Shown: positions 7,239 through 15,459 of the stretch, piece by piece
How the letters are laid out: each line of letters begins with the position of its first letter
Numbering within the stretch: position 1 is the first letter of the stretch
Assembly (NCBI GenBank): GCA_016184365.1
Contig: JACPCW010000087.1
Location: 1 to 51,222, forward strand
Origin: Candidatus Rokuibacteriota bacterium
GTDB taxonomy: Bacteria > Methylomirabilota > Methylomirabilia > Rokubacteriales > CSP1-6
Direction of reading: 5' to 3'
Length of the DNA stretch: 51,222 nt
The notes under the pieces: model-generated
The model's input: the letters and a program-made list of their open reading frames with translations, nothing else
What the model was told of the DNA's origin: nothing
Databases searched by the model: none
Made by a program: the position numbers and the translations under genes

Positions 7239-8369
7239 ATGGCGTTTCCGCTCGCTGCCTGCACGCTCTCGGATGCCGGCCTCGCGCTCGAGCCGCTCGA
7301 GCGCCTCTTCCGACTGATCGACGAACACATCGCCGCCGGGCGGTATCCGGGCGCGCAGCTCGCCATCGCGCGTCACGGCCAGCTGGCGGTCTGTCGCACG
7401 TTCGGTCACGCGACGGTCGCGCCGACGCGGACGCCCGCCGCCGACGAAACGCTCTGGCTGCTGTACTCGAACACGAAGGTGTTGACCGCGTGCGCCATCT
7501 GGCTGCTCGTCGAGCGCGGCGCGCTGCGGTTCACCGATACGGTCGCGAGCCACGTGCCGGGCTTCGACGCCCACGGCAAGGGCGGCATCACGCTGATCCA
7601 GCTGCTCTCACACCAGGGCGGCTTTCCGAACGCCGACGTGCCGCGCGAGGCGTGGAACGACCACGACTTCCTCCGCCGCGTCGTGTGCGACTTCCAGCTC
7701 GAATGGGTGCCGGGCAGCCGTGTGCATTACCACCGGCTCGCCGCGCACTGGACCGCCGCGGTCCTGATCGAGTCGCTGACGAAGACGGACTACCGGACGT
7801 TCATCCGCGAGAACGTCGTGGACGTCCTCGGCCTGGGTGGCGAGATGTTCGTCGGCCTCCCCGAGGCGGAGGGCAAGCGCGCCGCGGACATGCACGAGCC
7901 CGATGCGGACGGCCGGCTCAGGCCGCGCGCCGAGGACAACACACCGGAATTCCGTCGCGCCGGCTCACCGGGCGGCGGCGGATACGCGACCGCGCGCGCG
8001 ATGGCCGCCTTCTACCAGATGCTCGCGACGGGCGGCACGCTCGGACGCGTGCGCTTCCTGTCGACGCGGATGGTCGAGTACGTGACGCGCAATGTCACCG
8101 CCGACCGGCCGGACGGCTACATGGGCATGCCGATGCACCGCGGGCTCGGTCCGCACGTGCGCGGGTACACGGACACGATCCGCGGGCTGGGCTCGCTCGC
8201 GCACCCGCGGACGTTCGGACACGGCGGCGTCGGCTCGTCGTACTGCTGGGCGGATCCGGAGTCCGGCGTGTCGTTCGCGTATCTCACGAACTGCCGCGTG
8301 CCCGACCCGTGGCACGGCGAGCGGCTCGACGTCGTCTCGAACCTGGTGCACTCGGCGATCAACCCGTAG
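7239..8369 (+). CDS. Serine hydrolase of the class C beta-lactamase family
   Basis: 376 aa. The SxxK nucleophile motif is SNTK (in LLYSNTKVLT, about residue 79). The usual Y-x-N is replaced by YHRL (in VHYHRLAAHW), and the third motif is HGG (GHGGVGSS). Members include esterases, D-aminopeptidases and true beta-lactamases; the altered middle motif argues for an esterase or peptidase. No signal peptide is obvious, consistent with a cytoplasmic enzyme. GGAGG lies 8 nt before the ATG. Confidence 0.8.
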   Translation: MAFPLAACTLSDAGLALEPLERLFRLIDEHIAAGRYPGAQLAIARHGQLAVCRTFGHATVAPTRTPAADETLWLLYSNTKVLTACAIWLLVERGALRFTDTVASHVPGFDAHGKGGITLIQLLSHQGGFPNADVPREAWNDHDFLRRVVCDFQLEWVPGSRVHYHRLAAHWTAAVLIESLTKTDYRTFIRENVVDVLGLGGEMFVGLPEAEGKRAADMHEPDADGRLRPRAEDNTPEFRRAGSPGGGGYATARAMAAFYQMLATGGTLGRVRFLSTRMVEYVTRNVTADRPDGYMGMPMHRGLGPHVRGYTDTIRGLGSLAHPRTFGHGGVGSSYCWADPESGVSFAYLTNCRVPDPWHGERLDVVSNLVHSAINP

Positions 8370-8383
8370 AAGGAGTGAGGACC

Positions 8384-10057
8384 ATGGCGTTCGATCCCCG
8401 GCACAAGAGCCGCACGCTCCTCGACGGCGCCGACCGCGCCGCCGCCCGCACGTACTTCCGCGCCGTCGGATTCACCGACGAGGACCTGAGCCGTCCCCTG
8501 ATCGGCGTCGCCCATTGCTGGATCGAGATCACGCCGTGCAACTCAAACCACCGCAAGATGGCGGACAAGGTCAAGGAAGGCGTCCGCGCCGCCGGCGGGA
8601 CGCCGATCGAGTTCAACACGATCTCCGTCACCGACGGCATCGCGATGGGCACCGAGGGCATGAAGGCCTCGCTCATCAGCCGCGACTGGATCGCCGATTC
8701 CGTCGAGCTCGTCGTGCGCGGCCATCTGCTCGACGGCCTCGTGACGATCTCCGGCTGCGACAAGACGATTCCCGGCATGGTGATGGCGATGGCGCGGCTC
8801 AACCTGCCGGCCGTCATGCTGTACGGCGGCTCGATCATGTACGGCGAGTACGGCGGACGCCGCCTCACCGTGCAGGACGTCTTCGAAGCGATCGGCGCGC
8901 GCAATGCCGGCCGGATCGGTGACGACGAGCTGCACCGCATCGAGTGCGCGGCGTGCCCGGGCGATGGGGCGTGCGGCGGCCAGTTCACCGCCAACACCAT
9001 GTCGACGGCGTTCGAGATGCTCGGCGTCTCGCCGATGGGATGGAACGGCGTCCCGGCCACGCATCCCGAGAAGGAAGACATCGCGTTCCGGACCGGCAAG
9101 CTCGCGATGGACGTGCTGCGGCGAGGACTGCTGCCGCGCCGCATCATCACGAAGAAGGCGCTGCTGAACGCGATCGCGGGCGTGATGGCGACCGGCGGCT
9201 CGACGAACGCCGTGCTGCACCTGATCGCCGTCGCCAGGGAAGCCGGCGTCAAGCTCACGATGGAGGAGTTCGACCGCATCTCGCGCAAGACGCCGGTCCT
9301 CGCCGACATGAAGCCGTGGGGCGCCTACACCGCCCCGGAGATGTTCGACGCGGGCGGCATGCCGGTCGTCGCGAAGCGGCTGCTCGACGCCGGGCTGCTC
9401 CATGCGGACGAGATGACGGTGACCGGTCGCACGATCGGCGAGGAGGCGCGCGCCGCGCGCGAGGCGCCGGGCCAGAAGGTGATCCGCCCGCTCGACGACC
9501 CGCTCAAGACCGAAGGCGGCCTCGTCATCCTGCGCGGCAATCTCTCGCCCGACGGGTGCGTCGCGAAGGTGTCCGGGCAGAAGAAGGACGTCCACCGCGG
9601 TCCGGCGCGCGTCTTCGATCGCGAGGAGGACGCGTTCCAGGCGGTGAAGGCCGGCCGCATCAAGCCGAACGACGTCATCGTGATCCGCTACGAGGGTCCG
9701 AAGGGCGGGCCGGGCATGCGCGAGATGCTGCACGTCACCGGTGCGCTCCAGGGCGCGGGGCTGGGCGACACGGTGGCGCTGATGACGGACGGCCGGTTCT
9801 CGGGCGCGACGCACGGCTTCATGATCGGCCACGTCGCGCCGGAAGCGCTCGACGGCGGACCCATCGCCGCGCTGCGGAACGGCGACGTCATCACGATCGA
9901 CGTCAAGAAGCGGAAGCTCGACGTCGAGCTGTCGGCCGCCGAGATCAAGAAGCGGCTGAAGGCGGTGAAACCGCCGAAGCCGCGGTACACGTGGGGCGTG
10001 ATGGCCAAGTACGCGAAGCTCGTCTCGTCGGCCTCCGAGGGTGCCGTCACAGGGTAG
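8384..10057 (+). CDS. ilvD: IlvD/Edd-family dehydratase, probably dihydroxy-acid dehydratase
   Basis: 557 aa, the normal length for IlvD. Fe-S cysteines are visible in TPCNSNH, SGCDKTIPG and CPGDGACGGQF, with ATGGSTNAVLH in the middle and DGRFSGATHGF near the C-terminus. IlvD converts 2,3-dihydroxy acids to 2-oxo acids in branched-chain amino acid synthesis; sugar-acid dehydratases share this fold, and no other ilv gene is nearby. The ATG at 8384 follows AAGGAGTGAGG. The frame is open upstream, but that part is a shadow of the hydrolase. Confidence 0.88.
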   Translation: MAFDPRHKSRTLLDGADRAAARTYFRAVGFTDEDLSRPLIGVAHCWIEITPCNSNHRKMADKVKEGVRAAGGTPIEFNTISVTDGIAMGTEGMKASLISRDWIADSVELVVRGHLLDGLVTISGCDKTIPGMVMAMARLNLPAVMLYGGSIMYGEYGGRRLTVQDVFEAIGARNAGRIGDDELHRIECAACPGDGACGGQFTANTMSTAFEMLGVSPMGWNGVPATHPEKEDIAFRTGKLAMDVLRRGLLPRRIITKKALLNAIAGVMATGGSTNAVLHLIAVAREAGVKLTMEEFDRISRKTPVLADMKPWGAYTAPEMFDAGGMPVVAKRLLDAGLLHADEMTVTGRTIGEEARAAREAPGQKVIRPLDDPLKTEGGLVILRGNLSPDGCVAKVSGQKKDVHRGPARVFDREEDAFQAVKAGRIKPNDVIVIRYEGPKGGPGMREMLHVTGALQGAGLGDTVALMTDGRFSGATHGFMIGHVAPEALDGGPIAALRNGDVITIDVKKRKLDVELSAAEIKKRLKAVKPPKPRYTWGVMAKYAKLVSSASEGAVTG

Positions 10058-10733
10058 CGCGGGGACGGCGGCGGCCGTGCCGCCGCCGGGCGTCAATCCG
10101 ACGTTCTGGCGGCTCCTCCTCGACGAGGATCTCGCGCGCCAGACCGTCGTCGACGTCGGCACGGGCGCCGGCCGCGTCGCGCTCGCGCTGGCGCCTCGCT
10201 GCCGCGACGTCGTGGGGATCGACCGCGATCCCGCGCTGATCGCCGACGCCTCACGCCGGGCGGAGGTGGCCGGTCTCGCCAACGCGACCTTCCTCGTCGC
10301 CGACGCCGACGCGCTGCCGCACTTCCGCGATCTCACGCCGGACGTCGCGCGTCCCGACGCGGTCGCCGCGCACATGTTCCTGTCCGACGCGCTGATCGCG
10401 AACGCGGCGGCGTCCGTGCCTCGCGGGGGCGTCGTCGTCTGCTGCGGCTTCCACGTCGATCACTGGGGCGAGACCGGCCGCCCGTCGCGCTTCGCGTACG
10501 ATGAGCCTCGTATGCGAGCGCGCCTCGAATCGCACGGTTTCACCGTCGAGCATCTCGGCGTCGACCGCGACGTCCAGCAGTTCCCGTCGCTCGAGGCCGC
10601 GCTCGCGGCGGCGGTCGGGCTCGAGGAGCGGTGGCGCTCGGACGGCCGCTGGTTCCGGTACATCGACTTCCTCGAGCACGGCGGGCGCACGCTGACCCAG
10701 GCGCTCGTCGTCGCGAAGGGCCGGCGTCAGTGA
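10041..10733 (+). CDS. Class I SAM-dependent methyltransferase
   Basis: 230 aa. Motif I is VVDVGTGAGRVALAL, followed by the acidic residue at VVGIDRDP, and DADALP further on. The substrate is unknown. GTG at 10041 overlaps ilvD by 17 nt; an in-frame GTG at 10077 is an alternative start. The stop overlaps the queG start. Confidence 0.75.
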   Translation: MPSQGSAGTAAAVPPPGVNPTFWRLLLDEDLARQTVVDVGTGAGRVALALAPRCRDVVGIDRDPALIADASRRAEVAGLANATFLVADADALPHFRDLTPDVARPDAVAAHMFLSDALIANAAASVPRGGVVVCCGFHVDHWGETGRPSRFAYDEPRMRARLESHGFTVEHLGVDRDVQQFPSLEAALAAAVGLEERWRSDGRWFRYIDFLEHGGRTLTQALVVAKGRRQ

Positions 10734-11776
10734 CGCTCGCCGGGCTGACGTTGAGCGCCGCCGTGAAGGACGAGGCGCACGCGCTCGGCTTCGACGCCGT
10801 CGCCATCGGTCCGGCATCCGGCGCCGATCACGCCGACGCGTTCGCGCACTGGCTCGACGCCGGCTACGGCGGAACGATGGCGTATCTCGCGCGGACGCGC
10901 GCCGAGCGCCGCGAACCGGCGCGGCTCCTCCCGGGCGCGCAGGCCGTGGTCGCCGTCGCGCGGAGCTATCACGCCGGCGCGGAACGCGACGCGGCGGCCG
11001 AGGCGCGCGGCTGGCGCGGCGTGGCACGCTACGCCCGCGGCCGCGATTACCACGACGTGATGCGGCCGCCGCTCCAAGCGCTCGGCCGGTTCATCGACGA
11101 GCGGGCCGGCGCGCGAAGCCGCGCGGTGGTCGACACGAGCGCCGTCCTCGAGCGCGACCTCGCCGCGCGCGCCGGTCTCGGCTGGTTCGGCAAGAACACG
11201 AACCTCCTGTCGACCGAGCTGGGCTCGTACTTCTTCATCGGCATCGTGCTGACGACCGCCGCGCTTGAGCCCGACGGCGCCGTCGCGGACCGGTGCGGCA
11301 CGTGCCGCGCCTGTCTCGACGCGTGTCCGACGAACGCCTTCGTCGCGCCCTACGTGCTCGACGGGCGCCGCTGCATCTCCTACCTCACGATCGAGCATCG
11401 CGGCGACGTCGATGAAGCGCTCGCCGCGGAGGCCGGCGGCTGGGTCTTCGGCTGCGACGTGTGCCAGGAGGTCTGTCCGTGGAATCGCAAGGCCGCGGTC
11501 GCGTCGGAGCCGGCCTTCGAAGCTCGCGACGACTTTCCCGCGCTCGACGACCTGCTGCGGCTCGATGTCGCGGGATTTCGCGATCGCTTCCGCGGCACGG
11601 CGCTGTCGCGCGCGAAGCGGACCGGCCTCGCACGCAACGCCGCCGTCGTTGCGGCGAACCAGTGTGACGACACGGCGACGCCCGCGCTCGAAGACGCACT
11701 CGACGATGCCGAGGCGATCGTGCGGCGCGCCGCCGCGCGTTCGCTCGCCGTGCTTCGGCGCGCCACTCGCGCGTGA
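10730..11776 (+). CDS. queG: Epoxyqueuosine reductase QueG
   Basis: 348 aa. QueG reduces epoxyqueuosine to queuosine in tRNA, using cobalamin and two 4Fe-4S clusters. Cluster motifs are visible as CGTCRACLDACP and CDVCQEVCPWN, with AGLGWFGKNTNLL upstream. The C-terminal about 50 residues are HEAT-like. GTG start overlaps the methyltransferase stop by 4 nt. A strong hairpin follows. Confidence 0.92.
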   Translation: MTLAGLTLSAAVKDEAHALGFDAVAIGPASGADHADAFAHWLDAGYGGTMAYLARTRAERREPARLLPGAQAVVAVARSYHAGAERDAAAEARGWRGVARYARGRDYHDVMRPPLQALGRFIDERAGARSRAVVDTSAVLERDLAARAGLGWFGKNTNLLSTELGSYFFIGIVLTTAALEPDGAVADRCGTCRACLDACPTNAFVAPYVLDGRRCISYLTIEHRGDVDEALAAEAGGWVFGCDVCQEVCPWNRKAAVASEPAFEARDDFPALDDLLRLDVAGFRDRFRGTALSRAKRTGLARNAAVVAANQCDDTATPALEDALDDAEAIVRRAAARSLAVLRRATRA

Positions 11777-11815
11777 GACGTTCAACCGGTCCGCGACCTT
11801 CGTCGATCGATCGGG

Positions 11816-11841
11816 CCGGCGGGGTGGGTTGACCCCGCCGG
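11816..11841. terminator. Bidirectional hairpin between queG and the OsmC gene
   Basis: Perfect 10-bp arms CCGGCGGGGT (11816-11825) and ACCCCGCCGG (11832-11841) with a 6-nt loop, placed between two convergent stop codons. There is no T-tract on either side. It differs from the two-hairpin repeat family. Confidence 0.5.
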
Positions 11842-11850
11842 TCTCGCTCG

Positions 11851-12357
11851 CTAGGTCTTCAGCTCCGCGCCGTTCAGCAGCGTGCGCGCGACGACCGGCA
11901 CCGGCTTCGTCAGCGCCTGCCTCACGAAGCATCCGCGCTCCGCGTTGCGGATGACCCGCGCGATCATCGCGGGGTCGGCGGCGGACTCGACCTCGAGCAC
12001 CGTCTCGGCGCCGAGCATCCGGCCTTCGATCGTGTCCTGCAGCACCGACCCCTCGACGCGATAGCGCGCCGTCACCTTCATCCGCAGCGCATCGATCCGG
12101 ACCTTCAGCATGTGCCCGTACCGGGACACCTGGGTCATCAGTCAGAACGCGAGCGCGGCGCTGAAGTACATGAGCGGCGTCGGCGCCGAGTCGAGACCGC
12201 CGAGCGACGGGCCCTCGTCGCACGCGAACGTCATGTGGCCGCCGCCGTTGCGCGTCACCGTCGCCAGCTTGAGAAACGGCGTCACGCCGCGCACGTCGGC
12301 CTCGAACACGATCTCGCGCTTCTGGACGCTCGGGTCGAGCCCCTCGGGAATCGTCAT
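11851..12357 (-). CDS. OsmC-family selenoprotein, in-frame TGA at Sec72
   Basis: A single 169-codon frame interrupted only by TGA at 12142-12144. It is followed in the same frame by CTG ATG, so both halves make one OsmC-like protein. Before the TGA the sequence runs SAPTPLMYFSAALAF and after it LMTQVSRYGHML. In OsmC proteins this helix (TPxxLLxAALAxC) carries the first redox Cys, exactly where TGA stands. The second Cys remains in AERGCFVRQAL. OsmC proteins reduce organic hydroperoxides. A SECIS-like hairpin lies just downstream. GAGGAGG precedes the ATG at 12357. The alternative is a recent nonsense mutation, but its position and the hairpin make that less likely. Confidence 0.85.
12112..12129 (-). 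promoter_or_regulatory. SECIS-like hairpin of the OsmC gene
   Basis: Minus-strand RNA GUGUCCCGGUACGGGCAC folds as GUG-(bulged U)-CCCG, loop GUA, CGGG-CAC. Counting U of the UGA as 1, the bulged U is at 19 and the loop GU at 24-25. E. coli fdhF has its bulged U at 17 and loop GU at 23-24, so the geometry is nearly the same. SelB recognises these two features in the E. coli element. Confidence 0.75.
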
Positions 12358-12411
12358 CGTCGATGTCCTCCTCGTGAGGCGGATTATGCCCGGGCCCCGA
12401 CGCCGCGCTGC

Positions 12412-12417
12412 TAGAAT
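12412..12417 (+). promoter_or_regulatory. -10 box TAGAAT, leaderless start for tctB
   Basis: TAGAAT ends 9 nt before the tctB ATG with no Shine-Dalgarno sequence between them. Transcription should start at or within a few bases of the ATG. No convincing -35 box is seen. Confidence 0.5.
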
Positions 12418-12426
12418 CCCCGCGTC

Positions 12427-12882
12427 ATGCTGACGACCGACCGTGTGGCCGGCGCTGTCCTCGTCGCGCTCGGTCTCTTCATGACGTGGGAAAGCCTGTG
12501 GAGCGCGCGCCGACTGCCGCTCGGTTCGGTGCGCACGCCCGGTCCCGCGTACATGCCGACGTTACTCGCCGCGCTCCTCATCGTCTTCGGCGTCGTCGTC
12601 CTCATGCTCGGCGCCCGCTCCGGGCGAATCTCCGCCGTCGGCTGGACCGAGTGGCGGCATACCGCCGGCATCCTGGTCGCGTGCGCGGCCTGTGCCGTGC
12701 TGCTCGAGCGGCTGGGCTTCCGCCTCACGATCGCGCTGCTCCTGTTCACGCTGCTCGGCGTCCTCGAGCGGAAACACGTCGTCTTCGCGCTCGGCTTCGC
12801 GCTCGCGCTCGCGTTCGGCACGTTTTATCTCTTCGACACGCTGCTGCGCGTGCCGCTGCCGCGCGGTCCGTTCAACCTATGA
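12427..12882 (+). CDS. tctB: Tripartite tricarboxylate transporter small subunit TctB
   Basis: 151 aa with four hydrophobic segments, matching the TctB family (DUF1468) in size and topology. With TctA it forms the membrane part of a tripartite carrier that depends on a TctC (Bug) binding protein. Overlaps tctA by 4 bp (ATGA). The start is directly behind a TAGAAT box. Confidence 0.82.
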   Translation: MLTTDRVAGAVLVALGLFMTWESLWSARRLPLGSVRTPGPAYMPTLLAALLIVFGVVVLMLGARSGRISAVGWTEWRHTAGILVACAACAVLLERLGFRLTIALLLFTLLGVLERKHVVFALGFALALAFGTFYLFDTLLRVPLPRGPFNL

Positions 12883-14414
12883 TCGAGACGCTCCAGAACC
12901 TGTACCTCGGCTTCTCGGTCGCGCTCACGCCCGTCATGCTGTTCTACGCGTTCGTCGGCTGTCTCATCGGCACGCTCGTCGGCGTGCTCCCCGGCGTCGG
13001 ACCGCTCGCCGGCATCAGCCTGCTGCTGCCGGCGACGTTCGGGCTCGACGCGACGCGCGCCATCATCATGCTGTCGGGCATCTACTACGGCGCGATGTAC
13101 GGCGGGTCGACGACGTCGATCCTGATGCGCATCCCCGGCGAGGCGGCCTCCGTGATGACGTGCATCGACGGCTATGCGATGGCGCGCAAGGGGCGCGCCG
13201 GCGCGGCGCTCGCCATTGCGGCCGTCGGCTCGTACATCGCCGGCAGCATCAGCATCATCGGGCTCATGTTGCTGGCGCCGCCGCTTGCGGAGTTCGCCCT
13301 GCGCTTCGGACCGCCCGAGTACTTCGCGCTCCTCACGCTCGGACTGCTCGTGCTCGCGTACATGTCGAGCGGCTCGATGGTGAAGTCGCTCGCGATGGCC
13401 GTGCTCGGATTGCTGCTCGGCATGGTCGGCATCGATCAGATGACCGGATATTTCCGCTACGCGTACGGGGTCGTGGAACTCGGCGACGGTATCGGCGTCG
13501 TGCCCGTCGCGGTCGGATTGTTCGGGCTCGCGGAGATCCTGGCGACCGCCGGGCAGGCGAAGGCCCCGGAGGTCCTGAAGCCGAAGCTCCGCGAGCTCCT
13601 GCCATCCCGGGCCGAATGGCGCGCATCGGCGGCGCCGATCGGGCGCGGGACCTTGCTCGGTTTCATGATCGGCATCGTCCCGGGCTCGGCGCACGTCATC
13701 TCGAGCTTCGTGTCCTATGCCGTCGAGCGAAAGCTCTCGAAACGGCCGGAGGAGTTCGGGAAGGGCGCCGTCGCCGGCGTCGCCGGTCCGGAGTCGGCGA
13801 ACAACGCCGCGACGTCGGGCGCCTTCGTGCCGATGCTGGCGCTCGGCGTGCCGTCCGGGCCGATTCCGGCCGTGATGCTCGCCGCGATGATGGTGCACGG
13901 CATCTCGCCGGGGCCGCTGCTCATCGCGCAGAAGCCGGAGCTCTTCTGGGGCTTCATCGCGTCGATGTACGTCGGCAACATCATGCTGCTCATCCTGAAC
14001 CTGCCGCTCGTGGGCCTGTTCGTGAACGTGCTCCGCATCCCGTACCCGATCCTCTATCCCTCGATCGTCGTGTTCTGCATCATCGGCGTCTACGCGGTGA
14101 ACTCGAGCGTCGTGGACCTCTGGATCATGGTCGTCATGGGGCTGCTCGGCTGGATGCTGCGAAAGCTCAGCTTCGAAACCGCGCCGATCGTCCTCGGCGT
14201 CGTGCTGGCGCCGATGATCGAGCTCGCGATGCGGCAGTCGCTCGCGATGTCCGACGGCTCCTACATGATCTTCGTCACGAAGCCCATCTCGGCCACGCTC
14301 CTCGCGGTGGGTTTCGTCCTGGTGCTGCTCAGCCTCAAACCGCTCATCACCCGGCGCCGCGACTGGCGATCGAAGCTCGCGCTCGTGGAGACGGGCGAGA
14401 ATCCGGGCCCGTGA
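12879..14414 (+). CDS. tctA: Tripartite tricarboxylate transporter large subunit TctA
   Basis: 511 aa, about 10-12 membrane segments, full length. Signature stretches include GVLPGVGPLAGISLLLPATF near residue 35, YYGAMYGGSTTSIL, and PESANNAATSGAFVPMLALG. It is the channel subunit; it needs a TctC protein, of which only a short remnant follows. Confidence 0.9.
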   Translation: MIETLQNLYLGFSVALTPVMLFYAFVGCLIGTLVGVLPGVGPLAGISLLLPATFGLDATRAIIMLSGIYYGAMYGGSTTSILMRIPGEAASVMTCIDGYAMARKGRAGAALAIAAVGSYIAGSISIIGLMLLAPPLAEFALRFGPPEYFALLTLGLLVLAYMSSGSMVKSLAMAVLGLLLGMVGIDQMTGYFRYAYGVVELGDGIGVVPVAVGLFGLAEILATAGQAKAPEVLKPKLRELLPSRAEWRASAAPIGRGTLLGFMIGIVPGSAHVISSFVSYAVERKLSKRPEEFGKGAVAGVAGPESANNAATSGAFVPMLALGVPSGPIPAVMLAAMMVHGISPGPLLIAQKPELFWGFIASMYVGNIMLLILNLPLVGLFVNVLRIPYPILYPSIVVFCIIGVYAVNSSVVDLWIMVVMGLLGWMLRKLSFETAPIVLGVVLAPMIELAMRQSLAMSDGSYMIFVTKPISATLLAVGFVLVLLSLKPLITRRRDWRSKLALVETGENPGP

Positions 14415-14495
14415 ACCTTCCGCCGGTTCTTCGAGGCGGACGCGAAGCGTCTCGCCGACGGCGTGCGCAAGGTCGGACGCGTCGAAGCGAAGTAG
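14415..14495 (+). pseudogene. Remnant C-terminus of a TctC/Bug binding protein
   Basis: Directly after tctA an open frame without a start reads TFRRFFEADAKRLADGVRKV and ends six codons after that in TAG. The pattern (aromatic-rich helix, then an amphipathic helix with basic residues) resembles the last helix of Bug-family binding proteins. It is only about 26 codons long, so the assignment rests on position and a weak resemblance. Confidence 0.35.
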
Positions 14496-14533
14496 ATCGA
14501 CACGGCGACGGAGGGCTCTCTGGCCGCCTCTGG

Positions 14534-14539
14534 TAAACT
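14534..14539 (+). promoter_or_regulatory. -10 box TAAACT before def
   Basis: TAAACT lies 9 nt before the ATG of peptide deformylase. The gap contains GGCGGGG, so either a very short leader or a leaderless transcript is possible. Confidence 0.4.
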
Positions 14540-14548
14540 GGCGGGGAC

Positions 14549-15097
14549 ATGGCGATTCGAAAGGTTGCGCGCCTCGGTCATCCGGTCCTGAGACAGGCCG
14601 CCGAGCCCGTCCCCGTCGGTGAAATTCGTTCACCGGCGATCCAGCGTCTCATCGACGACATGATCGAGACGATGCACGAGTACGACGGCGCAGGGCTCGC
14701 CGGCAACCAGGTCCACGAGCTCAAGCGGATCGCGGTCATCGAGGTCGCGGGCAACCCGCGATACCCGGATGCGCCGTCGATCCCGCTCACCGTGCTCGTG
14801 AATCCCGTCGTGACGCCGCTCACCGAAGAGAGGGAAGAGGGCTGGGAAGGCTGCCTGTCCGTCCCGGACATGCGCGGCCTCGTTCCGCGATACACCGCGG
14901 TGCGGCTCGAGGGCTACGATCGTGACGGCACCCCCATCGACCTGGTCGCGAAGGACTTCTTCGCGCGCGTGATCCAGCACGAGGCCGATCATCTCGACGG
15001 CGTGATGTACGTCGATCGCATGCGCGACCTGTCCACGCTGTCGCACATCGCGGAGTGGCAGAAGCACTGGCTGGGGATCGTCGAGCCGGACGACTGA
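14549..15097 (+). CDS. def: Peptide deformylase
   Basis: 182 aa. It removes the N-formyl group from nascent proteins. All three motifs are seen: GAGLAGNQV (motif 1, variant of GxGxAAxQ), EGCLSVP with the metal-binding Cys, and QHEADHLDG with two metal His and the catalytic Glu. The A-to-G change in motif 1 is tolerated in some deformylases. No fmt gene is adjacent. Confidence 0.93.
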   Translation: MAIRKVARLGHPVLRQAAEPVPVGEIRSPAIQRLIDDMIETMHEYDGAGLAGNQVHELKRIAVIEVAGNPRYPDAPSIPLTVLVNPVVTPLTEEREEGWEGCLSVPDMRGLVPRYTAVRLEGYDRDGTPIDLVAKDFFARVIQHEADHLDGVMYVDRMRDLSTLSHIAEWQKHWLGIVEPDD

Positions 15098-15123
15098 CGG
15101 ACGCGGCGACGACGACGGGCCGC

Positions 15124-15459
15124 GTGCTGGCCGTCGTGAAGGACCTGTTCTTCGTCGCGCGGATCCGTGAAACCGCCCGCCTGGCCGGGGTCCCGCTGAC
15201 GTTCGCGAAGACGCCTGACGATGTCGACGCGGCCATGGGCGATCCGCCGCGGTTCATCCTCCTCGATCTGACCGCCGGGCTGGACTACGCGCGCATCCTG
15301 GATGCCGCCGACACCGCGCGGGTCCCGGTCCTCGCCTTCACCACGCACGCGCTCGCACGGGAGACCCAGCCGTGGCACGCTCGATGTGCGCGGGTGGTCA
15401 CGAAAGAGACGCTGACGCAGGAGCTGCCGACGCTGCTGCGGGAGGGAGTGGCCGGATGA
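15124..15459 (+). CDS. Receiver-like protein of unknown role
   Basis: About 111 aa from the GTG at 15124. The alpha/beta layout is receiver-like (VLAVVKDLFFVARIRETARL, then RFILLDLTAGLDY, then VLAFTTHAL). The N-terminal acidic pair is missing, and only the Asp of LLDLT could be a phosphoacceptor, so it may be a pseudo-receiver. The frame is open upstream, and a GTG at 15055 inside def is an alternative start. It overlaps the ferritin-like gene by 4 bp. Confidence 0.55.
   Translation: MLAVVKDLFFVARIRETARLAGVPLTFAKTPDDVDAAMGDPPRFILLDLTAGLDYARILDAADTARVPVLAFTTHALARETQPWHARCARVVTKETLTQELPTLLREGVAG

Noticed and set aside
11851..12357. Two separate small genes in place of the OsmC gene
   Set aside because: Both halves are in one frame, each is only half a fold, and the break is exactly at the reactive-Cys position with a SECIS-like hairpin after it.
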